Counted from the stretch's first letter, positions 29,023 through 39,833 are shown. The stretch is 64,000 nt of DNA from an uncultured Pelagibacteraceae bacterium (GCA_902572515.1 CACGGJ010000001.1:62001-126000); one strand, 5' to 3'. Program-made: numbers and translations. The notes: generated by a model from the sequence alone, not told the origin.

Positions 29023-29092
29023 GATTGCTTTGTACCTTTTTTATTGTATATGTGTATATTACATTTGTCGCAATTTGAAAGTAAATTAAAAC

Positions 29093-30082
29093 ATGATTAT
29101 TGGAAAATACCCCAGTCTTAGACTTAGAAGAGGAAGAAAACAATCATGGTCTAGAAGGTTGATTCAGGAAAATTCCTTAAGTCCAAATGACTTTATACTC
29201 CCTATTTTTTTAATTGAAGGTTCAAATAAACGGCAAGAGATTTCATCTATGCCTGGCGTTTACAGATATACAATTAACAGATTAAGCCAAATAGTTGATC
29301 GAGCTATAAAATTAGGAATACCAATGATAGCTCTTTTCCCAAAGACACAAAACTCAAAAAAAGATGAATTAGGAACAGAATCACTGAATGAAAATAATTT
29401 AGTCTGTAAAGCGATACAAGAAGTCAAAAAAAGATACAAAAACCAAATCGGTATAATGTGTGATGTTGCTTTAGATCCTTATACATCACATGGTCATGAT
29501 GGTTTGATCAAATCTAACACTATATTAAATGACGAAACAATTGAGGTTTTGATCAATCAGTCATTACTACAAGCTGAGATGGGTTGTGATGTACTAGCTC
29601 CTTCAGACATGATGGATGGCAGAATAGGAAAAATAAGAAAAGCTTTAGATAAAAATAAATTCCAAAACGTTCAAATATTATCGTACGCTGCAAAATATGC
29701 TTCAAGCTTTTATGGACCTTTTAGAGATGCAGTTGGATCTAAAGCTTCGTTAAAAGGAGACAAAAAAACTTATCAGATGGATTATAGAAATTCTGATGAA
29801 GCATTAAGAGAAGTCGCATTAGATATTAAAGAAGGTGCTGATATGGTAATGGTTAAACCAGGTATGCCCTACTTAGACATAATAAAAACAATTAAAGAAA
29901 AATTTAAATTACCTGTATTTGCCTATCAAGTATCAGGAGAATACAGCTTAATTGAAACAGCTATAACAAAAAAATTAATTAATAAAGATGCTATATATGA
30001 AAGCTTAGTTGCTTTTAAGAGAGCTGGTGCCAATGCAATAGTAAGTTATTACGCTGATAGAATTGATAAAATAATAAAATAA
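29093..30082 (+). CDS. hemB: delta-aminolevulinic acid dehydratase
   Basis: LRLRRGRKQSWSRRLIQENSL, CDVALDPYTSHGHDG, DVLAPSDMMDGRIG, ADMVMVKPGMPYLDII. Confidence 0.96.
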   Translation: MIIGKYPSLRLRRGRKQSWSRRLIQENSLSPNDFILPIFLIEGSNKRQEISSMPGVYRYTINRLSQIVDRAIKLGIPMIALFPKTQNSKKDELGTESLNENNLVCKAIQEVKKRYKNQIGIMCDVALDPYTSHGHDGLIKSNTILNDETIEVLINQSLLQAEMGCDVLAPSDMMDGRIGKIRKALDKNKFQNVQILSYAAKYASSFYGPFRDAVGSKASLKGDKKTYQMDYRNSDEALREVALDIKEGADMVMVKPGMPYLDIIKTIKEKFKLPVFAYQVSGEYSLIETAITKKLINKDAIYESLVAFKRAGANAIVSYYADRIDKIIK

Positions 30083-30763
30083 TTATTTTAACGTATTTAA
30101 GAATAATAACCTGCTATTTGGATAATTTAAATTATTTGGTCTTAATATAGTTTTATCCAAATAATCGCCTACTAATTTCAAACCGTTCAATAAAGTCTCA
30201 AGATCATTAACTTCTATATCTTTTTCAATCAAAAAATTAGGTACATATTTTTTTTCATTTAAAGAACTTGCATAATATACAGTTTTGTTACCTTCTAAAT
30301 CTTTTTCAACTAAATTTTCAATGGCTAAGTCATATCCTAATATTTTAAGCAACTCCAATTCCCAAAATATATATTTTTTTATCCAATCTTTTTCTTTTAA
30401 AATTAAAAATAAATTTTGAATTATAAAATAAACTTTATTGTTAGATTGAGACTCTGCTGTTAATATTTTGATCAAATTCATAGCGGATGTAATACAGGAT
30501 AACTTTTGCTTATGATCAAAATATAATGGGGTGTAGGCATTTAAAATTTCAATTTTAAAATAACCTATTCTGTTTTCATTTTTAGAATTGTAATTAACAT
30601 GGAGTTTATTACCAAGTTGAAGATAATTTTTAATTTTTTTTGAAGTACCGCCAAATATAATTCCGGATATCTTTCCTTTATCTTTTGTAAATAATTCAGC
30701 AATTAATGAATTTTCATTATATCTATTTTTACTTATTAAAAATCCTTCGTCTGACCAATTCAT
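30083..30763 (-). CDS. recO: DNA repair protein RecO
   Basis: NWSDEGFLISKNRYNENSLIAELFTKDKGKISGIIFGG. Confidence 0.88.
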   Translation of the reverse strand: MNWSDEGFLISKNRYNENSLIAELFTKDKGKISGIIFGGTSKKIKNYLQLGNKLHVNYNSKNENRIGYFKIEILNAYTPLYFDHKQKLSCITSAMNLIKILTAESQSNNKVYFIIQNLFLILKEKDWIKKYIFWELELLKILGYDLAIENLVEKDLEGNKTVYYASSLNEKKYVPNFLIEKDIEVNDLETLLNGLKLVGDYLDKTILRPNNLNYPNSRLLFLNTLK

Positions 30764-31428
30764 TTTTTATTTGTATTTTTTAAACATTCTATAGCAGCAT
30801 TTTGTTCAGCTTCTTTCTTTGACTTTCCAGTCGCTATAAAATATTTTGTATTGGGCAATTTTACTCCAACTTTAAATATGGGTTTATGTCTTGGACCTGT
30901 ATTTGAAATTAATTTATAAGTAGGTAATTTTTTAAAGTTTTTTAAAGTTAATTCCTGTAACTTTGTTTTTGCATCTATTTCTGTAACTACACTTTTTTCA
31001 ATATGATCTTGCCACAAGTTTAAAATTGTTTTTTCAACTATTGTAAAACCCTTATCAAGATAAATAGCACCAATTAATGCTTCACAGCTATCAGATATAA
31101 TTTTGTCCTCAATTTTTATTTTTTTATTGTTGGGGTTAAATGTTTTAACATAACTATCTAAATTGATTTTTTTTGCTATATCCAGACAAGTTTTTTTATT
31201 AACTAAAGATGCAAATTTTTTATCAAGAATACCCTCTTTTTCTCCTGGATAAATTTCTAAAAGTTTTTTTGCTATAACTAAACCAAGAACTCTATCACCC
31301 AGAAACTCTATCTTTTCATTATTTTCATTTGGATTAAAGCTTTTATGTGTGAGGGCTTGAACAAGTAGATCTTTATTTTTAAATTTTAAATCAATTTTTT
31401 TTTCTAAACTTTGATAGTTAATTTTCAT
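30760..31428 (-). CDS. rnc: ribonuclease III
   Basis: LTHKSFNPNENNEKIEFLGDRVLGLVIA, C-terminal dsRNA-binding domain. Confidence 0.95.
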   Translation of the reverse strand: MKINYQSLEKKIDLKFKNKDLLVQALTHKSFNPNENNEKIEFLGDRVLGLVIAKKLLEIYPGEKEGILDKKFASLVNKKTCLDIAKKINLDSYVKTFNPNNKKIKIEDKIISDSCEALIGAIYLDKGFTIVEKTILNLWQDHIEKSVVTEIDAKTKLQELTLKNFKKLPTYKLISNTGPRHKPIFKVGVKLPNTKYFIATGKSKKEAEQNAAIECLKNTNKK

Positions 31429-32165
31429 TAATTAATTTTATTAAAGGTTCTATTAAATCTTATTGACTTATGCCATTTCCAAAATTCAATAAAACTTCCT
31501 ATTCTTTTATCTGAAGAAAAAAATATAAATTGAGCTTTTCCTACTAAGTTATCTTTATGTACATATCCAACGCTTGTTAAGTACCTGCTATCTTTAGAAC
31601 AGTCTCTGTTATCCCCTAAAAAGAAATAATGATCTTTCGGTACAGTAAATACATCAGAATTTTGATAGGTATAATCTTTTAGATAAACTGTATGAAACTT
31701 TTTTCCATTTGAAAGCTTTTCCTCAAACCTATACACATCAATACTTTTGTCTCCACAAAAAATAGTAGTTTTGTTATTAATTTTAGATTTAAGAATTTCA
31801 GAATTATTTAAATATAAATTAGAGTCTATAAACTGAATTTTATCACCAGGTAAACCAATTAATCTTTTAATGTAATCTGTTCGATTATCTGCTGGTGTTT
31901 TAAATACAATTACATCACCTCTTTCAGGACTACTAAACATAATTCTTTTGTTTAATATTGGAGGACTAAAAGGAAATGAGTGTTTGCTATATCCATAGGT
32001 ATATTTTGTTACAAACAACCTATCACCTACTAATAAAGTAGGTTCCATGGATGAGGATGGGATATAAAATGGTTGTACTAAAAACGATCTAATTATAACT
32101 GCAATTATTAATGCATAAATTAAAGTTTTTATATTTTCTGAAAAAAAATTTTTATCTAATTTCAT
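31428..32165 (-). CDS. lepB: signal peptidase I
   Basis: FYIPSSSMEPTLLVGDRLFVTKYTYG, ERGDVIVFKTP, YIKRLIGLPGD, FFLGDNRDCSKDSR. Confidence 0.96.
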   Translation of the reverse strand: MKLDKNFFSENIKTLIYALIIAVIIRSFLVQPFYIPSSSMEPTLLVGDRLFVTKYTYGYSKHSFPFSPPILNKRIMFSSPERGDVIVFKTPADNRTDYIKRLIGLPGDKIQFIDSNLYLNNSEILKSKINNKTTIFCGDKSIDVYRFEEKLSNGKKFHTVYLKDYTYQNSDVFTVPKDHYFFLGDNRDCSKDSRYLTSVGYVHKDNLVGKAQFIFFSSDKRIGSFIEFWKWHKSIRFNRTFNKIN

Positions 32166-32548
32166 GATGTTTGAATAATTGCAAATGCAGTTGAGTATTT
32201 TTTTTCATCCGAAATCGAAAGAAAACATTTAAAATTTTTGATTTTAAAATTTTTTTGTATAATTTTTGTAATTTTTTTATTTTTAACATAATAAGGCTTT
32301 CCCATTTTATCATTAACAACTTCTATATCTTTAAAATTTAAATTCATACGAAAACCTGTGCCAAGAGCTTTAGAAAATGCTTCTTTTGCAGCAAATCTCT
32401 TCGAAAAATAAGCTACTTTATTGTTTGCTGCATTAGATTTTTTCAATTCTTTAGATGAGTAAATTCTTTTTTTAAATAATGGATTTTTAATCGATTTTTG
32501 AATTCTTTTATTTTCAACAATATCAACTCCAATACCTAGAATTTTCAT
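32162..32548 (-). CDS. acpS: holo-[acyl-carrier-protein] synthase
   Basis: ILGIGVDIVENKRI, FAAKEAFSKALGTG. Confidence 0.94.
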   Translation of the reverse strand: MKILGIGVDIVENKRIQKSIKNPLFKKRIYSSKELKKSNAANNKVAYFSKRFAAKEAFSKALGTGFRMNLNFKDIEVVNDKMGKPYYVKNKKITKIIQKNFKIKNFKCFLSISDEKKYSTAFAIIQTS

Positions 32549-33268
32549 TTATTTTTTTATAATTTTTTTAAAGTTTTTAATTACTTTTGAAAGTCCATCG
32601 AATATTGACTCTCCAATTATAAAATGTCCAATATTATACTCTTCAATTTCTTTTATTTTTGTTAACATTTTGGTTGTTTTATAGTCTAAACCATGACCAG
32701 CATGAACTTCTATATTTAAACTTGATGCTAATTTTGCACTTTTTTTAATTCTGTTTAATTCACTAGAATAATTTTTTTTTGATTTAACTAGATTTGCTAG
32801 TTTTCCAGTATGTATTTCAATACAATCAGCATTTAATTTTTTAGCAAGTCTAATGTCAATTGGGGAAGGGTTAATGAATAGACTTGTTCTTATCTTTGCC
32901 TTTTTAAATTTTTTAATTATTTTCTCTAATTTATTAAGATTTTTTTTTATATTTAAACCTCCCTCGGTAGTAATTTCTTTCCTATTTTCTGGAACTAAAC
33001 ATATAAAATTTGGTTTTATCTTAAGTGCTTTATTAACAATTTCTTTATTCATAGCAATTTCAAGGTTTACAGGTACATTTCTTAAACCACAGATTTTTTT
33101 TGCATCAATATCATTTATATGTCTTCTATCTTCTCTTAAATGAATTGTTACAGAATCGGCTCCATAACTAATACCTTTTTTAGCTGCGTATATTGGATCT
33201 GGATGTTTCTCTCCACGAGCGTTTCGTAAAGTTGCAATATGATCTATATTTACACCTAACCTTTTCAC
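32549..33268 (-). CDS. pdxJ: pyridoxine 5'-phosphate synthase
   Basis: RLGVNIDHIATLRNARGEKHPDPIYAA, GADSVTIHLREDRRHI, VHAGHGLDY. Confidence 0.96.
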   Translation of the reverse strand: MKRLGVNIDHIATLRNARGEKHPDPIYAAKKGISYGADSVTIHLREDRRHINDIDAKKICGLRNVPVNLEIAMNKEIVNKALKIKPNFICLVPENRKEITTEGGLNIKKNLNKLEKIIKKFKKAKIRTSLFINPSPIDIRLAKKLNADCIEIHTGKLANLVKSKKNYSSELNRIKKSAKLASSLNIEVHAGHGLDYKTTKMLTKIKEIEEYNIGHFIIGESIFDGLSKVIKNFKKIIKK

Positions 33269-33852
33269 TTAATAAATCTGCTTCCTGGGGTTGTTATTGG
33301 TATAGATTTAAGTTCTAGTGGTAATTTATTTGCTTTGTAAGTTGGAACATCAATTTTTAAATGAGAAGTTATTCCAGTTTTTATTTTTAAAGATTGTTTG
33401 GTTGATCGATCAATAATAGATGCGAATCCAATTAATTTTGCTTTTGATTTTTTAATCAATTTAACACACTCCAAACTTGATTTTCCTGTAGTGATTACGT
33501 CTTCTATAATTAATACTCTTGCACCTTTTTTAATATTGAAACCTCTTCTGAGGGTAAATTTACCATTTACCCTTTCGCAAAAAATTGTTTCTTTTTTAAG
33601 TAATTTTCCTATTTCATATCCAATAATTACTCCTCCCATTGCAGGAGCTAATATTAAATCAATTTTTTTAAATTTTTTTTTAATTTTATTTGCTAAGGAT
33701 TTACAAATTTTATCAGCTAAATTAGGGTAACTTAAAAGTTTTGCACATTGAATATATTTTGAAGAATGTAGACCTGAGGAAAGAACAAAGTGACCTTCTA
33801 ATAATGCATTAGTTTTTTTTAAAATATTTAAGGATTTTTTGAGTGAAAGCAT
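33265..33852 (-). CDS. pyrE: orotate phosphoribosyltransferase
   Basis: GHFVLSSGLHSSKYIQ, LAPAMGGVIIGYE, RVLIIEDVITTGKSSLE. Confidence 0.94.
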   Translation of the reverse strand: MLSLKKSLNILKKTNALLEGHFVLSSGLHSSKYIQCAKLLSYPNLADKICKSLANKIKKKFKKIDLILAPAMGGVIIGYEIGKLLKKETIFCERVNGKFTLRRGFNIKKGARVLIIEDVITTGKSSLECVKLIKKSKAKLIGFASIIDRSTKQSLKIKTGITSHLKIDVPTYKANKLPLELKSIPITTPGSRFIK

Positions 33853-35554
33853 TTCTTTTTTCTTCGTGTCTAATTATCTTAAATTTTATACTCTTTTGTT
33901 TTAGCTCTGCAATAAAATTAGTAAAATTTTTAAGGTTTCTGATAATTAATTTAAATTTAAAATTAATATAATTGGGATTTTTACCAACCATTTCTAAGCT
34001 AGATATATTTAATTTATGACTTCCAATCAGTGAGCTTATATCTCCTAATTGACCTGGCTTATCAGGTAATGACATCCATAGAGTGGTGTTGTATTTTTTT
34101 GTTTTTTCCTCTTTTTGCTCTCCTTTATCATGCCAATATCTTCTTATTGCAGCTCTAGCTTTACCTGTTTTAGTTGTTGGTATCCAATGAAGTGACGGTG
34201 AATTATTTTTAGATGTTATAATATTTACACGATCACCATTTCTTAAAATGGTTTGTAGTTCGTTTTTGTTTCCATTAATTTCACAACCAACTGCTGAATT
34301 ACCAATTTTAGTATGAACAGCATATGCAAAATCTATAGCGGTTGCGTCTTTAGGTAATTTAATTACAGAACCTTTTGGTGTGAAACAAAATACGTTTTCT
34401 TGAAACATTTGTAGTTTTGTGTACTCATATGAGTCTTCAGGGTTTTCATTTTTTTCTATAATCTCAACAAGATCTTTTAACCAATCATACTCTTTCCAAC
34501 TTAAAGAATTAAATTTTTCAGAAGATTTATACTGCCAATGAGATGCAACACCTCTCTCTGCAAATTCGTGCATTTCATGTGTTCTAATTTGAATTTCTAT
34601 TGGTTTTTTATTTGAACCAATTACAGAAGTATGAATAGATTTATAACCATTGATTTTTGGAGATGAAATATAATCTTTAAATTTTCCTGGTATACAATTC
34701 CATTTTTTATGAAAAATACCAAGAGTTTTGTAACAATCGTCTACGTTTTTTAAAATTATCCTAAATCCAATAATGTCTGTTATTTGCTCAAGGGAAACTC
34801 TTTTTTTTTGGACTTTTCTCCAAATTGAAAAAGGTGTTTTTTCTCTTCCATGAATCTCTGCATTAATCTCATTATCGTTCAATATTTCACTTAACTCAAA
34901 AGATTGTTCCTCAAATAAATCTTTTCTATCCAATTTTATTTCATCAAGTCTTTTTTTTATTAATTTTCTTGCATCATTGTTTAAAATTTCAAAAGACAAA
35001 TCCTCAAGTTCGTCTCTTATTCTATGCATTCCCATTCTATCAGCTAATGGAGCATAAATTTCCATAGTTTCTTGAGCTATCCTTTTTCTTTTGTCCTCTT
35101 TTGTAATTGCTTTAATAGTCCTCATATTATGTAGTCGATCAGCAATTTTCACTAACAGAACTCTGATGTCTTTTGATGTTGCTAAAATTAATTTTCTAAA
35201 ATTCTCAACTTTAGAATTAGCTCCGGCTGAATTTTCAAAAGCTGAAATTTTAGTTACACCATCTACTAAATCAGCAACCTCATCTCCAAATTCTTGTTTG
35301 ATAGTTTCGTAAGTTGCAAAAGTATCTTCTATAGTGTCGTGCAATAGACCTGTTGTAATTGTAGCGCTATCTAATTTTAATTCAGTTAAAATATTTGCAA
35401 CCTCAATTGGGTGAACAGAATAAGGATCACCCGATGCTCTTTTTTGACTCTCATGTGCTTTAACAGCAAAATTATATGCTTTATCCAATTTTTCAGGATT
35501 AAGAAATTTATTATAATTCTTAACTTTATTTATAAGTTCATTTGAATTAAGCAT
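33809..35554 (-). CDS. RelA/SpoT bifunctional (p)ppGpp synthetase/hydrolase homolog
   Basis: HD domain (DPYSVHPIEVANIL...TGLLHDTIEDT), synthetase region (NGYKSIHTSVIGSNKKPIEIQIRT), TGS and ACT regions. Confidence 0.93.
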   Translation of the reverse strand: MLNSNELINKVKNYNKFLNPEKLDKAYNFAVKAHESQKRASGDPYSVHPIEVANILTELKLDSATITTGLLHDTIEDTFATYETIKQEFGDEVADLVDGVTKISAFENSAGANSKVENFRKLILATSKDIRVLLVKIADRLHNMRTIKAITKEDKRKRIAQETMEIYAPLADRMGMHRIRDELEDLSFEILNNDARKLIKKRLDEIKLDRKDLFEEQSFELSEILNDNEINAEIHGREKTPFSIWRKVQKKRVSLEQITDIIGFRIILKNVDDCYKTLGIFHKKWNCIPGKFKDYISSPKINGYKSIHTSVIGSNKKPIEIQIRTHEMHEFAERGVASHWQYKSSEKFNSLSWKEYDWLKDLVEIIEKNENPEDSYEYTKLQMFQENVFCFTPKGSVIKLPKDATAIDFAYAVHTKIGNSAVGCEINGNKNELQTILRNGDRVNIITSKNNSPSLHWIPTTKTGKARAAIRRYWHDKGEQKEEKTKKYNTTLWMSLPDKPGQLGDISSLIGSHKLNISSLEMVGKNPNYINFKFKLIIRNLKNFTNFIAELKQKSIKFKIIRHEEKRNAFTQKILKYFKKN

Positions 35555-35575
35555 AATTGATATTATACCACTAAA

Positions 35576-36094
35576 TCAAATTTGTTTAATAGATCTAATG
35601 TCTCTATCAGGAAGTAGAGAAATCAAGGTTTTAACATCAATTTGTTTATCAGGATGGATCCAATTCTTTTGAATCTCAAATAATGGAAATAATACAAAGT
35701 TTCTTTTGTGCATCATTTTGTGAGGTAAATTAATTTTAGAATTTTTTTTTGATACCAATTTATTAAAGTCGATTATATCTAAATCACATGTGCGAGGGGC
35801 ATTTTTTTTTGCTTTTTTTCTCCCTAATTGATTTTCTATAGATTTACATATTTTTAATAGTTCTTGAGCACTGTAATAACATTTTAATTTTAAAATTATA
35901 TTTAAGAACTTAGGTTTTCGTGGATCAGGCCAGGAAGGAGTTTCGTAATAACTAGATGCAGAGAGAAAATCTAAGTTATGTTCTGTTAATAAAAATTTTG
36001 CTTTTTCTATATTTGTTTTTCTTAGACCTAAATTTGAACCAATTCCTAAAAAAACAATTTTAGCTTGATTTTCTAATATACCTTGCTTTTTCAC
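35576..36094 (-). CDS. folK: 2-amino-4-hydroxy-6-hydroxymethyldihydropteridine pyrophosphokinase
   Basis: [50 protein letters not shown] at 36094 preferred over the longest-ORF ATG at 36154, which overlaps smpB by ~95 nt. Confidence 0.87.
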   Translation of the reverse strand: MKKQGILENQAKIVFLGIGSNLGLRKTNIEKAKFLLTEHNLDFLSASSYYETPSWPDPRKPKFLNIILKLKCYYSAQELLKICKSIENQLGRKKAKKNAPRTCDLDIIDFNKLVSKKNSKINLPHKMMHKRNFVLFPLFEIQKNWIHPDKQIDVKTLISLLPDRDIRSIKQI

Positions 36095-36530
36095 GGTTCC
36101 AATCTCTACTTTTTTTTGTTGCTCTTTTATCATATTGCTTTTTTCCTTTAGCAACAGCTAATTCTATTTTGGCCTTTCCTTTTTTAAAATACATTTTTGT
36201 TGGAACTAATGTGAATCCATCTCTTTGCATTTTACCTATTAATTTATTTATTTCTTTTTTATTAAGAAGTAATTTTCTATCATCCGTTGGATTATGATTA
36301 GAATAACTGGCTTGCTTGTATGGAGATATATGTGAATTAATTAAAACAATTTCACCTCCCTTTTCAACAGCATAAGACTCAGCGATATTCACCTTGCCCT
36401 CTCTTACTGATTTAATCTCTGATCCCTTTAAAACAATTCCAGCTTCAAAAAGATCTTCAAAAAAATAGTTAAAACTTGCTTTTCTATTTAAACAAATGAT
36501 TTTCAAACCAGGATTGGTTTTTTTGTTCAT
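36060..36530 (-). CDS. smpB: SsrA-binding protein SmpB
   Basis: [60 protein letters not shown]. Confidence 0.96.
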   Translation of the reverse strand: MNKKTNPGLKIICLNRKASFNYFFEDLFEAGIVLKGSEIKSVREGKVNIAESYAVEKGGEIVLINSHISPYKQASYSNHNPTDDRKLLLNKKEINKLIGKMQRDGFTLVPTKMYFKKGKAKIELAVAKGKKQYDKRATKKSRDWNREKARYIRKSS

Positions 36531-37411
36531 TAAATTAAATTAGCAAACTGAAGAGCTTTTTTTACAATTTCTTTTGTTGTGTCTGTTACTTTAACAAGTG
36601 GTAGTCTTACATTGTCTTCACAAAGTCCTAAAAGTTTTGCAGCATATTTTACAGGACTAGGATTGCTCTCAACAAACATTGAGTGATGAACTGGTTGTAA
36701 TATTTTATCTAATCTTTCTGCTTCTTTTATTTCATTATCAGTATCTGATTTTGAAAATCTCTGAAAATCAGAACAAAGTTTAGGCGCAATATTTGCTGTT
36801 ACACTGATAGTACCTACTCCACCACGTTTATTAAATTCAAAAGCATTGTCATCATTGCCTGTTAATTGAATAAAATCTGTCCCCATTTTTTCAAGTGTCT
36901 GATTAACTCTATCTAAATCACCTGTTGCATCTTTAACACCTACTATATTTTTTAATTCATACAGTCTAGCCATTGTGTCCACTGACATATCAATCACAGA
37001 TCTACCAGGAATATTATAAATTATAATTGGAATGCCACACTTGTCATTAATTGCTTTATAATGTTGATACAAGCCTTCTTGAGTTGGCTTATTATAATAA
37101 GGTGTAACTATCAAAGCACCGTTAGCTCCTGCTTTTTCTGCATGTGTGGTTAAAGAAATAGCCTCCTCTGTTGAGTTGGAACCCGTACCAGCAATAACTG
37201 GAATTTTTCCATTACTTTCTTTTATACATAAATCTATTACTCTTTGATGCTCATCATGACTTAATGTGGGAGATTCACCTGTTGTACCAGCCGGCACAAG
37301 TCCATTGGTACCATTATCGATGTGGAAATGGATTAATTTTATATATGCTTCCTCATCTAGACCATTATTTTTAAATGGTGTAATTAAAGCAACATTTGAT
37401 CCTTTGAACAT
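36530..37411 (-). CDS. dapA: 4-hydroxy-tetrahydrodipicolinate synthase
   Basis: [56 protein letters not shown]. Confidence 0.96.
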   Translation of the reverse strand: MFKGSNVALITPFKNNGLDEEAYIKLIHFHIDNGTNGLVPAGTTGESPTLSHDEHQRVIDLCIKESNGKIPVIAGTGSNSTEEAISLTTHAEKAGANGALIVTPYYNKPTQEGLYQHYKAINDKCGIPIIIYNIPGRSVIDMSVDTMARLYELKNIVGVKDATGDLDRVNQTLEKMGTDFIQLTGNDDNAFEFNKRGGVGTISVTANIAPKLCSDFQRFSKSDTDNEIKEAERLDKILQPVHHSMFVESNPSPVKYAAKLLGLCEDNVRLPLVKVTDTTKEIVKKALQFANLI

Positions 37412-37454
37412 AAATACTTATAACATAGTTTAAAGATTCATATACTAAAAGATT

Positions 37455-39674
37455 ATGCTCAAAAAAATATTATTTTTAGGTTACATCGTATCAATATTAA
37501 TATTTTCAAATAATCTCTTTGCTGAAATCAATTCAGTTGTACCTTTAAAAAAACCTGTTTTAAGTAAAGAAGAAATTCAAAAGAAAATATCTATAAATAT
37601 CCTTAAACCATTAAAGAAGCCCACGAAAACCAAAGAAATCGAAGAAGTGATTGTTAAAAAAGAGTTGGTTTTAAAAGAAAAAAAATTAAGTTTTAAAATA
37701 CCGAAGAAAAAACCAACTATAGCTGGCACTAGCACAGCTAAGAATATTAAGATTTCAAGATATTATAGTAAAAAAGACTTTGGGTTAGCTAAAAAAGCCA
37801 TTTCAGAAATGCAAAAAAGCAAATGGTCATCTGCACTTAAAATAGCAAAAAAAGCAAAAGATAACTCTATTTATAATTTTATACAATGGAGACATCTTTT
37901 AACGTCAGGTAACCAGGCGTCCTTTTACGATTATCAAGTTTTTTTAAATAAAAATTCAGATTATCCTAGAATAAGCAGAGTTAAATATCTTGCTGAGCAT
38001 AAACTATCCACAGAAAGTGTTTCACCTAAAAAAATAATAAAATGGTTTGGTGAAAATGATCCATTAAGCGGTTATGGAAAAATGATACTTGGAGAAAGTC
38101 ATATTTTAATTGGAGAGAAAAATAAAGGTACAAAACTTATTAAAGAAGGTTGGGTCACAGCAGATTTATCCAAAAATGAATTAAAATATTTTAGAAAAAA
38201 ATATAAAAAATATTTAAATGCAGATGACTATATTAAACGAGCCGATTATTTAGCTTGGAACGGGGATCGTTGGGATTTACGAAGATTAATAAGGTATTTG
38301 CCAAAAGATTATGAACTTTTATATAATGCAAGACATCTTTTAATGAGTAAAGGTTATGGGGTTGACCAAGCTATAGCAAATGTTCCTCAAAAATTTAAGA
38401 ATGATGCTGGTTTAAACTATGACCGATTAAAATGGAGAAGAAAAAAAGGACGTGTAGATTCTTCAACAGAAATCTTATTGAAAATAAAAAATGATAAAGA
38501 GTATTTAGTTAGGCCTGACAAATGGTGGAAAGAAAGAGAAATTATCTCAAGAGCATTGCTTTATAAAAAGAAATATGAAATTTCATATAAAATTTCAAGT
38601 AATCATGGAATGACTGAAGGGGCTGAATATGCAGCTGCTGAATGGATGAGTGGATGGATAGCTTTAAGTTTTTTAAATGATCCAATAACTGCTAAAGATC
38701 ATTTTAGAAATTTTTATGAAAATGTTAGTTATCCAATAAGCTTGTCTAGAGGTGCCTATTGGCTTGGAAGAGCATATGAGAAAATAGGCGAAAGAGAGCA
38801 ATCAAATAATTGGTACAGAGAAGCCACAAAATATCTTACTACTTACTATGGTCAGCTAGCTTTTTTAAAATTAAATCCAAATGGAAAATTTGAGTTAGAA
38901 AAAGATATGGAAATTGATCCAAAATATAGAATTCAATTTTTTAATAAAGAGCTTGTAAAAATTTCTTATCTTCTAGATGAATTAAAGAAAGACAAATATA
39001 CAAAACATATTTTAAGGCATTTAGCTAACGACAATATAGCTAAGGGCAGTGAAGTTTTGGCTGCAGAATTAGCTACAAGCATAAACAGATATGACTTTGC
39101 TATTCAGGTTTCAAAAATTGCGTCTTATCAAAAAAGATTTCATAATAAATACAATTATCCAATAATTAGTACTCCTAAATATATTAATAAAAGAAAAATT
39201 CCAGAAAGTGCTTTGATCTTATCTATAATTAGACAAGAAAGTGAATTTGATTTGGAAGCTAATAGTCATGCTGGTGCAAAAGGATTAATGCAATTGATGC
39301 CCTACACAGCAAAATTAGTTTCAAAACAAGCCAAACTTCCTTATTCAAAATCAAGATTAACCACTGATCCAGAATATAATATTAATTTAGGCTCACACTA
39401 TATTGCAGGTTTAATTCTACAATACGATGGCGCATATCCTTTTGCAGTTGCTGCTTATAATGCTGGACCCAACAGAGTTAAATATTGGAAAAAAATAAAT
39501 AAAGATCCACAAAAAAAACAAGTTGATTATGTTGATTGGGTTGAATTAATTAAATTTAGAGAAACAAGAAATTACGTACAACGTGTTATGGAAAATTATA
39601 ATGTATATAGATATATTTTAGAACAACGGCCTGTACCTATGAAAAACTTTTTTAAAGATCAGCCTCTATTTTAG
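37455..39674 (+). CDS. slt: soluble lytic murein transglycosylase
   Basis: ALILSIIRQESEFDLEANSHAGAKGLMQLMPYTAK...YNINLGSHYIAGLILQYDGAYPFAVAAYNAGPNRVKYW. Confidence 0.9.
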   Translation: MLKKILFLGYIVSILIFSNNLFAEINSVVPLKKPVLSKEEIQKKISINILKPLKKPTKTKEIEEVIVKKELVLKEKKLSFKIPKKKPTIAGTSTAKNIKISRYYSKKDFGLAKKAISEMQKSKWSSALKIAKKAKDNSIYNFIQWRHLLTSGNQASFYDYQVFLNKNSDYPRISRVKYLAEHKLSTESVSPKKIIKWFGENDPLSGYGKMILGESHILIGEKNKGTKLIKEGWVTADLSKNELKYFRKKYKKYLNADDYIKRADYLAWNGDRWDLRRLIRYLPKDYELLYNARHLLMSKGYGVDQAIANVPQKFKNDAGLNYDRLKWRRKKGRVDSSTEILLKIKNDKEYLVRPDKWWKEREIISRALLYKKKYEISYKISSNHGMTEGAEYAAAEWMSGWIALSFLNDPITAKDHFRNFYENVSYPISLSRGAYWLGRAYEKIGEREQSNNWYREATKYLTTYYGQLAFLKLNPNGKFELEKDMEIDPKYRIQFFNKELVKISYLLDELKKDKYTKHILRHLANDNIAKGSEVLAAELATSINRYDFAIQVSKIASYQKRFHNKYNYPIISTPKYINKRKIPESALILSIIRQESEFDLEANSHAGAKGLMQLMPYTAKLVSKQAKLPYSKSRLTTDPEYNINLGSHYIAGLILQYDGAYPFAVAAYNAGPNRVKYWKKINKDPQKKQVDYVDWVELIKFRETRNYVQRVMENYNVYRYILEQRPVPMKNFFKDQPLF

Positions 39675-39766
39675 TGGCGGAAGAGGAGGGATTCGAACCC
39701 TCGGTACAAGTTTCCTCGCACGGTCATTTAGCAAACGACTGGTTTCAGCCTCTCACCCACTCTTCC
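39675..39766 (-). tRNA. tRNA-Ser (anticodon GCT)
   Basis: Minus strand GGAAGAGTGGGTGAGAGGCTGAAACCAGTCGTTTGCTAAATGACCG...GGTTCGAATCCCTCCTCTTCCGCCA; long variable arm; GCT anticodon. Confidence 0.95.
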
Positions 39767-39833
39767 ATATGACATTGTGTATTAAGCGATTGTATTGAAA
39801 ATTCAATATATATAAAGTAATTATTCAATTATT

